Positions 42,151 through 51,100 of a stretch of 64,000 nucleotides of DNA are shown piece after piece. The stretch is from Pseudomonadota bacterium. GTDB taxonomy: Bacteria; Myxococcota_A; Polyangia; GCA-2747355. The notes under the pieces are model-generated. The model made no database searches, had not been told where the DNA came from, and was given only the letters and a program-made list of their open reading frames with translations. Where the stretch lies: contig JADJDT010000006.1 of the NCBI GenBank assembly GCA_016702545.1, positions 349,559 to 413,558 of the forward strand, given 5' to 3'. The position numbers and the translations under genes were made by a program. Position 1 is the stretch's first letter; every line of letters begins with the position of its first letter.

Positions 42151-43611
42151 ATGGATCGAGTGCCCCTGCTCAGTGCGATCGTCCTCAGCCCGCTGCTGGC
42201 GCTGCTCGTGGTGGTGGCGTTGCCGGGGCGCTGCGCCCGCGCGATCAAAATCGTCTCGACGCTCTCGGGGCTGCTCACCGTGGCCCTGGCGCTGCTGCTC
42301 TGGGTCCGCTTCGATCCGACGGGGCCGCGCTACCAGTTCGTCGAGCGGGTGGCCTGGATCCCGAGCTTCGGCGTCAGCTACCACCTGGGCGTCGATGGCA
42401 TCGGCGTGCTGATGACGCTGCTCAACGCGATCGTCTTCTTCACCGGCTGCCTCTCGATGTCGACGCTGCAGGAGCGGGTGAAGGAGTACTTCGCCTTCAT
42501 GCTGATGCTGGTGATCGGCGTCTTCGGCGTATTCGCGTCGCTCGACCTGTTCTTCTTCTTCTTCTTCTACGAGGTGGCGCTGCTGCCGATGTACCCGCTG
42601 ATCGCGATCTGGGGCAGCACGCGTAAAGAGTACGCGGCGATGAAGCTGACGCTCTTCCTGCTGGCCGGATCGGCGCTGCTCTTTCCGGCGCTGCTCTCGC
42701 TCTACTGGACGGCGGGCGGCACGACCTGGAGCCTGCCCGAGCTGGCCGCCTTCGCCTTCCCCGAGCGCTATCAGCTGGTGCTCTATCCCTTCATCTACGT
42801 CGGCTTCGGCGTGCTCGCCGGCATGTTCCCCTTTCACGGCTGGTCGCCGACCGGCCACGTCGCCGCGCCGACCGCGGTCTCGATGCTGCACGCCGGGGTG
42901 CTGATGAAGCTGGGCGCGTTTGGCATCCTGCGCGTCGGCATCGAGCTGCTGCCGCTGGGCGCGCGCTACTGGGCCGGGCCCTTCGCCGTGCTGGCCACCG
43001 TCAACATCGTCTACGGCGCGCTGGTCGCGCTGCAGCAGCGCGACTTCAAGTTCGTGATCGGCTTCTCCAGCGTCTCGCACATGGGCATCGTCCTGCTCGG
43101 CCTCAACCTGTTGACGCCGGACGGGCTCAATGGCGCCGTGCTGCAGATGTTCGCGCATGGCGTGATGACGGCGCTCTTCTTCAGCGCCGTCGGCTTCATC
43201 TACGATCAGGCGCACTGCCGCGATATCGACGCCTTCGGCGGCCTGGCGCGGCAGGTTCCGATAGCCTCGGCCTTCTTCATCGTCGCTGGCCTCTGCGGCA
43301 TGGGTGTGCCGGGCTTCGCCAGCTTCTGGGCCGAGCTGCTGGTCTTCATCGGCGCGGTCCAGCGCTTCCCCGCGCTCGGCGTGCTGGCGATCGTCGCGCT
43401 GATCGTCTCGGCGCTCTTCATGCTGCGCGTCTTTCGCCAGGCCTTCTTCGGGCCGGCGAATCCACGCTGGGCGGCGCTGCGCGAGATCACCCCCTGGCTG
43501 GCGACGCCGCGCGTGCTGCTGGTCGCCGTGCTCTTGGTCTTCGGCTTCTTCCCCGGCCTGGCGCTCGATCTGATCCGCGGCTCGACGGCCGTGCTGGTGG
43601 GGAGCCGATAG
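42151..43611 (+). CDS. nuoM: NADH-quinone oxidoreductase subunit M
   Basis: Antiporter-like proton-pumping subunit. I prefer the ATG at 42151 (MDRVPLLSAIVLSPLL) because GAAGAGG lies eight bases before it; ATG 42145 and GTG 42127 are in frame. Family segments: VAWIPSFGVSYHLGVDGIGVLM, FYEVALLPMYPLIAIWGS, FPFHGWSPTGHVAAPTAVSMLHAGVLMKLGAFGILR and SVSHMGIVLLGL. About 486 residues. The 42021-42150 gap ahead of it holds no clear gene. Confidence 0.95.
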   Translation: MDRVPLLSAIVLSPLLALLVVVALPGRCARAIKIVSTLSGLLTVALALLLWVRFDPTGPRYQFVERVAWIPSFGVSYHLGVDGIGVLMTLLNAIVFFTGCLSMSTLQERVKEYFAFMLMLVIGVFGVFASLDLFFFFFFYEVALLPMYPLIAIWGSTRKEYAAMKLTLFLLAGSALLFPALLSLYWTAGGTTWSLPELAAFAFPERYQLVLYPFIYVGFGVLAGMFPFHGWSPTGHVAAPTAVSMLHAGVLMKLGAFGILRVGIELLPLGARYWAGPFAVLATVNIVYGALVALQQRDFKFVIGFSSVSHMGIVLLGLNLLTPDGLNGAVLQMFAHGVMTALFFSAVGFIYDQAHCRDIDAFGGLARQVPIASAFFIVAGLCGMGVPGFASFWAELLVFIGAVQRFPALGVLAIVALIVSALFMLRVFRQAFFGPANPRWAALREITPWLATPRVLLVAVLLVFGFFPGLALDLIRGSTAVLVGSR

Positions 43612-43614
43612 GCC

Positions 43615-45045
43615 ATGCAACACGACCTGCTGCTATTCCTGCCGGAGTTGGCGGTGCTGCTCGGAGCGCTGCTCGTCTTCGTGCTCTCGACTGGCGGGTG
43701 TGGCGCGAGGGCCACCCGCTACGCGGCCCTGGCCGGCGCGCTGCTGGCGCTCGCGGCCGCGCTCTTCAGTCTGCGCTATGGGCCGACGGGTGAGCCCTTC
43801 TGGCCTGGAATCTACCGCGTCGACCTCTTCTCGCAGCTCTTGAAGGCGGGGCTGGCGCTCGGCCTGGTGCTGACCTTGTTGCTGACGGGAGAGCTGGCGA
43901 CGGTGCGACCGGGTGGTCGCATCGATCTGCCGTTCTTCCTTCTGCTGGCGACGGTCGGGATGATGCTGCTCGCGAGCGCGACGGAGTTGTTGACGCTTTA
44001 CGTCGCGCTGGAGCTCTCGGCCTACTCGCTCTATGCCGCCGTGGCCCTGCACCGCGAGGAGGCGCCCGGCGACGAGTCGGGGGTGCGCTACGTGCTGATG
44101 GGCGCGGCGGCCTCGGCCGTCACGCTCTATGGCCTGAGCCTGGTCTTCGGCGCGGTCGGGAGCACCTACCTCGCGGACGTCACGGCGGCGCTGGCGGGGG
44201 GGCGGCCGCTGATCTTGGTGGTCGGGCTGCTGCTGCTGCTGGCGGCCCTGTTCTTCAAGCTGGCGGTCTTCCCGTTCCACTTCTGGGCGCCCGACGTCTA
44301 TCAGGGCGCGCCGCACCAGGTGGTGGCCTTCGTGGCCACGGCGTCGAAGCTCGGGGCGGTCGGTGTCTTGGCGCGGGTCTGCGCCATGCTCGCCGCCTCG
44401 CCCTCGGGGCTGATCGAGATCTTCCTCGTGCTCGCTGTCGTCTCGATGACGCTGGGCAACCTGGCCGCGCTGGCGCAGACCGACCTCAAGCGCTTGCTGG
44501 CGTACTCGGCGATCGCGCACGCGGGCTACCTCTTGGTCGGCTACGGGGCCTTCTCGGCGCTTGGGCTGGCGGCGGTGCTCTTCTACGGGGTGGTCTATCT
44601 GGCGACCGCGCTGCTCGGCTTCGTCGTGGTCTGCGCGCTCGGGCGCGACGGCAGCAACCCGGGGCTCGACGCGCTGGCGGGGCTGCATCAGCGCTCGCCG
44701 GCCTTGGCGCTGATGCTGCTGACGGCGATGTTCGGGCTGGCGGGCATTCCACCGGCGGGCGGCTTCGTGGGTAAGTGGTTCCTCTTCGCCGCTGCGCTGC
44801 AGCGCGGTCAGTTCGAGCTGGTGTTGATCGCCGCCGCCAACACCACGCTGGCGCTCTACTACTACCTGCGGGTGGTCAAGGCGGCCTACCTCGCGCCGGC
44901 CGAGGGGCGCGGCCCCGTGCTGCTCAGCGGCGGTGAGCGAGTGGCGGGCTCGCTGGCGCTGGTGCTCGTGCTCGCCGCCGGCATCTATCCCGCGCCCCTG
45001 TTCGCGCTCGCGCAGCGGGCGGCGCAGCTGCTGCTGGCCCGCTGA
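43615..45045 (+). CDS. nuoN: NADH-quinone oxidoreductase subunit N
   Basis: Third antiporter-like subunit, 476 residues, about 13-14 helices. Landmarks: ELLTLYVALELSAYSLYAAVAL (conserved Glu), FFKLAVFPFHFWAPDVYQGAPHQVVAFVATASKLGAVGVLAR, KRLLAYSAIAHAGYLLVGY and FGLAGIPPAGGFVGKWFLF. Last gene of the nuo operon proper, followed 22 bases later by the flavoprotein reductase-like gene. Confidence 0.96.
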   Translation: MQHDLLLFLPELAVLLGALLVFVLSTGGCGARATRYAALAGALLALAAALFSLRYGPTGEPFWPGIYRVDLFSQLLKAGLALGLVLTLLLTGELATVRPGGRIDLPFFLLLATVGMMLLASATELLTLYVALELSAYSLYAAVALHREEAPGDESGVRYVLMGAAASAVTLYGLSLVFGAVGSTYLADVTAALAGGRPLILVVGLLLLLAALFFKLAVFPFHFWAPDVYQGAPHQVVAFVATASKLGAVGVLARVCAMLAASPSGLIEIFLVLAVVSMTLGNLAALAQTDLKRLLAYSAIAHAGYLLVGYGAFSALGLAAVLFYGVVYLATALLGFVVVCALGRDGSNPGLDALAGLHQRSPALALMLLTAMFGLAGIPPAGGFVGKWFLFAAALQRGQFELVLIAAANTTLALYYYLRVVKAAYLAPAEGRGPVLLSGGERVAGSLALVLVLAAGIYPAPLFALAQRAAQLLLAR

Positions 45046-45067
45046 AGGCCGCGCGGATCAGGAACCC

Positions 45068-46459
45068 ATGGTGGCCGTCGAGGGCGTGCTGCGGGTGGCG
45101 ATCGTCGGGGCGGGTCCGGCCGGCTTCTTTGCCGCCGCGGCGCTCTTGCGGTCCCGCACGCCGCGGGTGCAGGTCGACCTGATCGAGCGCCTGCCGACGC
45201 CCTTTGGCCTGGTGCGCGGCGGGGTGGCGCCGGACCACCCGAGCATCAAGGCGATGACGCGGGTCTTCGAGCGCACCGCGGCGCACGAGGCTCTGCGCTT
45301 CTTCGGCCATGTCGAGGTCGGGCGCGACCTCAGCGTGGCCGAGCTACGGCTGAGCTACGACGCCCTGCTCTTCGCCCACGGCGCCGATGGCGCGCGGCCC
45401 TTGGGGATCCCCGGCGAGGCGCTGCCGGGCTGTCATGCGGCCGGGGCCTTCGTCGGCTGGTACAACGGCCATCCCGACCACGCCGCGCTGCGCCCCGAGC
45501 TGGGCGTCACGCGGGCCGTGGTGGTGGGGCAGGGCAACGTGGCGCTCGATGTGGCGCGGGTCCTCGCCCGCCCGGCGGCCCAGCTCGAGGGCACCGACAT
45601 CGCGGCCGACGCCCTGGCCGCCCTGCGCACCAGCACCATCGATGAGGTGGTGGTGCTCGGGCGCCGCGGGCCGGCCCAGGCCGCGTTCTCGCCCGCGGCG
45701 CTGCGCGAGCTGAGCGAGCTCGAGGGCGTGGAGGTGGTGGTCGACCCGGCCGAGCTGGCGCTCGACGCGGTGAGCGCGGCGCAGGTGGCCGCGGCGCCGG
45801 GCGGCAGCGCAGCACACAACCTGGCGCTGCTCCGCGAGCTGGCCGGGCGCCCCCCGCGGGGCGCGGCGCGAACCCTGCGGCTGGGCTTTCTGCGCTCGCC
45901 CGAGGCGCTCTTGCCGGGCCCCGAGGGGCGAGTCGCGGCCCTGCGGCTGGTGCGCAATCGCCTGGAGGCCGGGATGGACGGGGCGCTGCGCGCCCGGCCT
46001 CAGCGGCGAGAGCGAGCGCCTGGAGGCGGGCCTGGTCGTGATCGCCGCGGGCTTCACCCTGCGGCCGATGCCCGGACTGCCGGTCGATCCCGCGCGCGGC
46101 ACCGTCGCCAACGAGGGCGGTCGGGTCCTCGCATCGCCCGGCGGGGACGTCTGGCCGGTCTGCAACGTCGCCGTCTGGGCCGCCGAGGGGCCCCACGGCC
46201 TGATCGGCGACCAGAAGCGCGCCGCCGAGCACCTCGCCGCCCGCCTGCTGGAGGACGCCGCCCAGGGCGCCCTGCCGTGCGCGCCGCGCCCCGACCGACC
46301 CCGACGCCCTGCCCCGCCTGCTGCGCGAGCGCGGCGTGCGCAGCGTCTCCTTCGCCGATTGGCAGCGCCTGGACCAGCTCGAGCGCCCCGCGGCAGGCCC
46401 GCGGTGCTCCTCGGGTGAAGTTCACGGAGGTCGGCGAGATGCTGGCGGCGTTGGGGTAA
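45068..46459 (+). pseudogene. Ferredoxin/adrenodoxin-NADP reductase-like gene, three frameshifts
   Basis: The first 300 residues are well preserved: FAD motif VAIVGAGPAGFFAAAALL, LPTPFGLVRGGVAPDHPSIK (FprA/adrenodoxin reductase signature), VVVGQGNVALDVARVLARP (NADP site) and VVVLGRRGPAQAAFSPAALREL. At about 45985 the sequence moves to a second frame (LSGESERLEAGLVVIAAGFTLRPMPGLPVD ... NVAVWAAEGPHGLIGDQKRAAEHL). Near 46285 it moves to a third (RLLRERGVRSVSFADWQRLDQLER) and near 46395 back to the first, ending VKFTEVGEMLAALG. Either a decayed gene or uncorrected indels. Its place after nuoN suggests an electron-input partner for a NuoEFG-less complex. Confidence 0.8.
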
Positions 46460-46482
46460 GGGCGTGGAGGGGGCGGATCGAG

Positions 46483-47166
46483 CTAGATCCAGACCGGATC
46501 GCGCGTGATGAGTACGGAATCCGTAGGGATCAGCGATTCCACGAACAGCGCCACCGGCACCGTGCGCCCACAATGCGCTAGAACGCCAGAGTCGTTCAGG
46601 AATACGGTGCCTCCGTTGCACGCGATGGGCACCACAGCGTGACTGAACTCGGGTGCACCGGGCGAGATCCCCTTCCCCTTGACGAGACTCGGCGGCCATA
46701 GCCGGGCGCCCCAGACCGCCGCCACCACGCCCTTTCGCTCCGCTAGGGCGGGCAAGATGCACCTTTGGAAGCGTTGGTTGCGGGCTGCTTCCTCGGATTC
46801 GAAGGGGCGCCCACGCAGCTCTGCCACAATGCCGAAGTCCGCAAGGAGGTCTCGTCGATCGCCAGCGGAGGTGCCGCAAATTGGCGCCAATTGGCGAGGG
46901 GAATCCTGGGAGGATAGTCGAGGTCCCTGAGCTAAGCCTTGGCGCAGGGCATAGATCAGCAGCAACTGCTCACTGACGGGCTCCTTGCCCTCGCGCTGGC
47001 GCACTCTGTTGATGATCTGGCGGCAGCACTCAAGCCCGCAGTTCTGGTACGACTGTTGGTTAGCGCCGGGGCGGGCGGGGCCAATGGGTCTGCGAGTTCG
47101 GCCGAGGTTCCTGCAGGTCTGTTCGTTCTCGCGAAGAAGCCAGTCATCAAAGGGCGTCTCAGCCAT
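46483..47166 (-). CDS. Papain-like / C39-like cysteine peptidase domain protein
   Basis: Starts at the ATG at 47166 (MAETPFDDWLLRENEQ), 227 residues. It contains SYQNCGLECCRQIINRV, with a Cys at the N-terminus of a helix, and later FSHAVVPIACNGGTVFLNDSG, with His and Asn/Asp in the order and spacing of papain-like or C39-type catalytic residues. No signal peptide or membrane segment. The gene stands alone on the minus strand between the broken reductase and an SDR gene, with visibly lower GC than its neighbours, which suggests acquisition. Could be an effector, peptide-processing enzyme or a non-catalytic relative. Confidence 0.55.
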   Translation of the reverse strand: MAETPFDDWLLRENEQTCRNLGRTRRPIGPARPGANQQSYQNCGLECCRQIINRVRQREGKEPVSEQLLLIYALRQGLAQGPRLSSQDSPRQLAPICGTSAGDRRDLLADFGIVAELRGRPFESEEAARNQRFQRCILPALAERKGVVAAVWGARLWPPSLVKGKGISPGAPEFSHAVVPIACNGGTVFLNDSGVLAHCGRTVPVALFVESLIPTDSVLITRDPVWI

Positions 47167-47333
47167 GGTCTGCGCCTTCCCGGGACTCAAGAGATCCGAT
47201 TGACAGCTAGAGTCACCACGAAGGAGTGTGATGCGATGCGCTCGGGCTCGCAAGGGGAGGGTCTCCGTCGGCTTAGATCGTCGTCGGTCACCATGGCGCG
47301 GCCCGAGCTGGTGCGCGCCCGAGGAGGACGATC

Positions 47334-47996
47334 GTGGCCACAGTGCTCGTGACGGGGGCGAATCGCGGGATTGGGTTGGAGCTCTGTTGCCAGCTAGCGG
47401 CGCGCGGGGACACCGTGGTCGCGACCTGTCGGCGGGCGAGCCCGGCGCTGGCGGCGCTGGGCGTGCGGGTCGAGGAGGGGGTGGATGTCGGTGACGAGGC
47501 CTCGGTGGCCGCGCTGGCGCGACGGCTGGGCACGCTGCGCCTGGACCTGCTGATCAACAACGCCGGCGTGCTGGCGCACGAGACGCTCGAGGCCCTCGAT
47601 CTCGCGGGCGTGCGGCGGCAGTTCGAGGTCAATGCGCTGGGGCCCCTCCGCGTGACGCTGGCGCTGCTGGGCCACCTGGGTCCCGGCGCCAAGGTCGGGC
47701 TGGTCAGCAGTCGGATGGGATCGATCGGCGACAACAGCTCCGGCGGCAACTACGGCTACCGGATGTCCAAAGCGGCGCTCAACATGGCGGGTGTCTCGTT
47801 GGCGCACGACCTGCGTCCGCGCGGTATCGCCGTGGCCATCCTCCATCCCGGCTACGTGCGCACCGACATGACGGGCGGCAGCGGCCACGTCGATCCGCCC
47901 GAGGCGGCCCGGGGCCTGCTGCAGCGGCTCGACGAATTGACCCTGGAGAGCTCCGGCGGGTTCTGGCACGCCAACGGCGAGCGCCTCCCCTGGTAG
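47334..47996 (+). CDS. Short-chain dehydrogenase/reductase
   Basis: Classical SDR of 220 residues. GTG start at 47334 with GAGGAGG seven bases upstream. Cofactor motif VLVTGANRGIGLELC, NNAGVL, the catalytic Ser in GLVSSRMGSIGDNSS, and the YxxxK motif as YGYRMSKAALNMAG (Tyr-x3-Lys), then HPGYVRTDMTGG. Similar to the C-factor / CsgA-like group of SDRs of myxobacteria and other bacteria, but substrate cannot be assigned. IS4-type sequence begins about 130 bases downstream. Confidence 0.88.
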   Translation: MATVLVTGANRGIGLELCCQLAARGDTVVATCRRASPALAALGVRVEEGVDVGDEASVAALARRLGTLRLDLLINNAGVLAHETLEALDLAGVRRQFEVNALGPLRVTLALLGHLGPGAKVGLVSSRMGSIGDNSSGGNYGYRMSKAALNMAGVSLAHDLRPRGIAVAILHPGYVRTDMTGGSGHVDPPEAARGLLQRLDELTLESSGGFWHANGERLPW

Positions 47997-48129
47997 AAGT
48001 CATCTCCTGAATGGCTGCGCCACCCGATGGCGTTGTCGCGGCTGCGCTCCGGTGCTCACGTACCGGCCCGTCTCATGATCCATCACATTTTCTTGTCTCC
48101 GGGAGGCAGCCGTGTTCTGCAGATGAATC

Positions 48130-48884
48130 ATGAATATCCCACTGAGCACGGAGGTCTGCGGGGCTGACTTTGGTGATGCGCGTCTGTCGAAGCGACACGG
48201 GGTGCTGGTCGATCGGCTGGCGGAGCGGCCGGAGGCGAGCCTGCCGTCTGCGCTAAGCAGCGCGGAGCTGGAAGCGGCGTACCGGTTCATCAATCATGAG
48301 GGCGTGACGCTCCCCACGCTGGTCGCGCCACACCTGAAACAGGTGGCGGAGCGATGCGCAGGACGGCCGGATATCATCGTCGCGCACGATACGTCGGAGA
48401 TCGAGTACTCGGGAGCAGCGCGCAAGGGATTGGGACGACTGCGTTCGAAAGGACAGGGGTTCTACCTGCACGCGGCGTTGGCCATTGGCGGATCCCAAGT
48501 GCGTGACCCGCTCGGCCTGATCGCCCTGCGCGCCCTCGTTCGTGGACCGAAGCGCCCGAAACAACGAGCGACGCGGCGACGGTGCGCTGCTGACCGGGAG
48601 TCGTTGCGCTGGACCGAGCAGATACAGGAAGTTGAGCAGCGCTTGGGGCAGGGGCGAGCGCTTCATGTCGGCGATCGAGAGACCGATGCCTATGAGCTTT
48701 TCGTGGACTGCATCAGGATCGGTGCTCGGTTTGTGTTTCGGATGGCGCACGACCGACGCATCGCGGGTGAAGAGGACGGGACGACGAAGCTCGAACAACG
48801 ACTGCGTGGCGTTGAGGGGGTCGCTGTGCGGGAAGTGAAGCTTCACGCGCGCGGCAAGGCGCTGGCGCCCTCAGCCGCGAAGAT
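48130..48884 (+). pseudogene. IS4-family transposase, N-terminal part
   Basis: Starts MNIPLSTEVCGADFGDARLSKRHGVLVDRLAERPEASLPSAL, the IS50-like N-terminal DNA-binding domain of IS4-family transposases. It contains the first catalytic Asp in IVAHDTSEIEYSG and the second in ALHVGDRETDAYELF. The frame runs past 48884 into the inserted element to a stop at 48930. Precise removal of the insert joins this part in frame with the C-terminal part at 50263. Confidence 0.85.
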
Positions 48885-50253
48885 GGAGTGTCCGGAATTT
48901 TGTGTACGGGCAGGCGGCCTAGCGACATGAGGAGCAAGAGTCCATGCCAGACCTGGAGCAATATGCGATGAGGCAACGATGGGAAGGAGGGCAGAGAAGA
49001 AGAGCCGGGGGGAGGCGCTACTCGACGAGCTGGTCAAGGAGTACGGGGCTCGGCCGGGGTGACGGGCCCCGACGGATTGCTCAAACACCTGACGCGGGCG
49101 GGTGATCAATCGGGCGATGGGCGCCGAGCTGACGCACCACCTGGGCTACGAGGAAGGGCGAGGCACCACCCGACGGCCAGGACAACCGGCGTAACGGCAA
49201 GACCGCCAAGACGGTGCGCACCGGTCAGGGGCCGGTCGACATCGAGGTGCCGCGCGACCGCGAAGGCAGCTTCGAGCCGCAGCTTATCCCCAAGCACCAG
49301 CGGCACTTCGACGGCTTCGACGACAAGATTCTGTCAATGTACGCCCGTGGCATGACGACGCGCGAGATACGGGCGCATCTGGAGAAATCTACGGCGTCGA
49401 GGTCAGCCCGGACCTCATCAGCCGCGTCACCGATGCCGTCGTCGAGGAGATGACGGCGTGGCAGAGCCGGCCGCTGGAGCGGGTCTACCTGGTGGCTTAC
49501 CTCGACGCGTTGGTGATCAAGGTTCGCGACAAATCGGGCGTCCAGAACAAGAGCGGCGTACATCGTCGTCGGCGTGCGCCCCGACGGCTCCAAGGACGTG
49601 CTGGGGCTGTGGCTGCAGGCCACCGAGGGCGCGAAATTCTGGCTGACCATCCTCTCGGAGCTGCGCCAGCGCGGCGTCGAGGACATCCTGGTGCTGTGCG
49701 CCGACGGTCTGACGGGGCTGTCCGATGCCGTCGAAGCGGCCTTCCCCAGGGCGATTTTCCAGACCTGCATCGTGCACATGGTGCGCTCGTCGACGCGCTT
49801 CGTGCCCTGGAAGGACCGCAAGGCCGTCTGCGCCGAACTGCGTACAGTCTACAACGCCGACAGCGCCGAGGCCGCCGAGCTCGCCCTCGACCACTTCGAG
49901 GACACCTGGGGCGAGCGCTTTCCCATGATCGCAACGGCCTGGCGGCGGCGCTGGGCCGAGGTCACACCGTTCCTGGCGTTTCCGCCCGAGATTCGCCGTG
50001 CGGTCTACACCACCAACGCTATCGAGGCGCTGAACCGACAGTTACGCAAGGTGCTTAAGACCCGTGGCCACATGCCCAACGAGCAGGCGGCCTTCAAGCT
50101 GTTATACTTGGCCGTGCGCAACGCGCAGAAGAACTGGGGAGGCCGAGACCGACGCTGGAACAACGCGCTGCTGCAGTTCGCCATCTACTTCGAGGGGCGT
50201 ATCCCAGAATGAACAACCGCCGCCGGCCCCGTACACAGAATTCCTGACACCCC
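48885..50253 (+). mobile_element. IS256-family insertion sequence, 1369 bp
   Basis: Terminal inverted repeats: GGAGTGTCCGGAATTTTGTG at the left and GGGGTGTCAGGAATTCTGTG as the reverse complement of the right end. Both sides carry the 9-bp direct duplication CGCGAAGAT (48876-48884 and 50254-50262). Size and 9-bp duplication fit IS256. It sits inside an IS4-type transposase gene. Confidence 0.93.
48955..50212 (+). pseudogene. IS256 (mutator-type) transposase, frameshifted
   Basis: Pieces in successive frames give the family sequence: LLDELVKEYGARPG, VDIEVPRDREGSFEPQLIPKHQ, YARGMTTREIRAHLE, GVEVSPDLISRVTDAVVEEM, LDALVIKVRDKSGVQNK and a long intact C-terminal block from 49574 (DGSKDVLGLWLQATEGAKFW ... 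DRRWNNALLQFAIYFEGR). Catalytic positions are visible as YLDAL, CADGLTG and NAIEALNRQ. At least four frame changes interrupt it, so it is not expected to be active. Confidence 0.85.
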
Positions 50254-50262
50254 CGCGAAGAT

Positions 50263-50545
50263 TCACCCACCCCGGCAGCAACGAACAGCCAAGCTGGCGC
50301 TCGGTGCGACCACGGTCAGACTGCTGGCTCCGAGGGAAACCCCCAAGGATTGGCCCACGGCACTCACGCTACAGGTGGTTCAGGTCGCCGAGATCGACCC
50401 ACCCGAAGGATGCGAGCCGGTACGCTGGAAGCTCCTCACCAACGAGCCAATTGCCACCCCCGATGACGTCCTCGCGGTTGTCGACGCCTATCGAGCGCGC
50501 TGGGTCATCGAGGAGTACTTCAAGGCGCTGAAGACCGGTTGCTCG
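50263..50545 (+). pseudogene. IS4-family transposase, C-terminal part
   Basis: Continues the split IS4 transposase in frame after the target duplication: QQRTAKLALGATTVRLLAP, WKLLTNEPIATPDDVLAVVDAYRARW and the C-terminal catalytic signature YRARWVIEEYFKALK, which matches the IS4 Y-x2-R-x3-E-x6-K pattern exactly. The sequence leaves the family after KTGC, where the IS3-type element has removed the end. Confidence 0.88.
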
Positions 50546-50593
50546 CTCCCCTCTGTGCCAACGTGACTGAGACAGCGAGCCGCATGGAGTTTA

Positions 50594-51100
50594 GTGTCGA
50601 GGGCGAGCAAGGATCCGGTCACGATGTTGGACATGTCCAAGAGAAACGGCGGCGCCTCTCTCCGCGAGGGGACGGCGGGTGCGCTCAGGGCGGCGGCGGA
50701 GTCGGAGGGCATCCCCGGCCCCGCGACTGCAGAGCGCCCGGCACGGCGAACGTTCACCGCGGAGTACAAGCAAAGCATCTTGCGTGAGGCCGATGTCGCG
50801 GCGGCTTCAGGCGAAGGAGCTGTCGGCGGGCTGTTGCGTCGCGAGGGGCTGTGGTCATCCCACCTGGCGTCGTGGCGGCGGCTTCGTGCACGTGGCGAGC
50901 TCGCTGGGCTGAAGCCCAAGAGGCGAGGACCGAAGCCGGCGCGGAAGAACCTGCTTGCCGATGAGAACGAGAAGCTGCGTCGTCAGATCGCGCGCCTCCA
51001 GGCCGAGCTGGACAAGGCAAAGGTCATCATCGACGTCCAAAAAAAACTCTCCCTGCTTCTCGGCATCTCGACGCCGGAGAGCCCGACGGAGGCGTCGTGA
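50594..51100 (+). CDS. IS3-family transposase OrfA
   Basis: About 168 residues if the GTG at 50594 is used; later starts are possible. The C-terminal 110 residues hold the helix-turn-helix (RTFTAEYKQSILREADVAA ... LLRREGLWSSHLASWRRLRARGEL) and a leucine-zipper-like helix ENEKLRRQIARLQAELDKAKVI typical of OrfA. A run of eight A at 51039-51046 could support -1 slippage, and the stop overlaps the orfB GTG (GTGA). Confidence 0.85.
   Translation: MSRASKDPVTMLDMSKRNGGASLREGTAGALRAAAESEGIPGPATAERPARRTFTAEYKQSILREADVAAASGEGAVGGLLRREGLWSSHLASWRRLRARGELAGLKPKRRGPKPARKNLLADENEKLRRQIARLQAELDKAKVIIDVQKKLSLLLGISTPESPTEAS

Larger units (their letters stand above)
48130..50553 (+). mobile_element. IS4-family element, split by IS256-type and cut by IS3-type insertion
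   Basis: Transposase sequence of IS4 type runs from 48130 to 48884 and resumes at 50263-50545. Between these lies an IS256-type element with a 9-bp target duplication. The 3' end is lost at about 50554, where an IS3-type element begins. The left end probably lies in 48000-48130 but its inverted repeat cannot be matched since the right end is missing. Confidence 0.85.

Noticed and set aside
40101..43623. Long minus-strand open frames antisense to nuoL and nuoM
   Set aside because: No family character; the plus strand encodes clear complex I subunits with overlapping starts.
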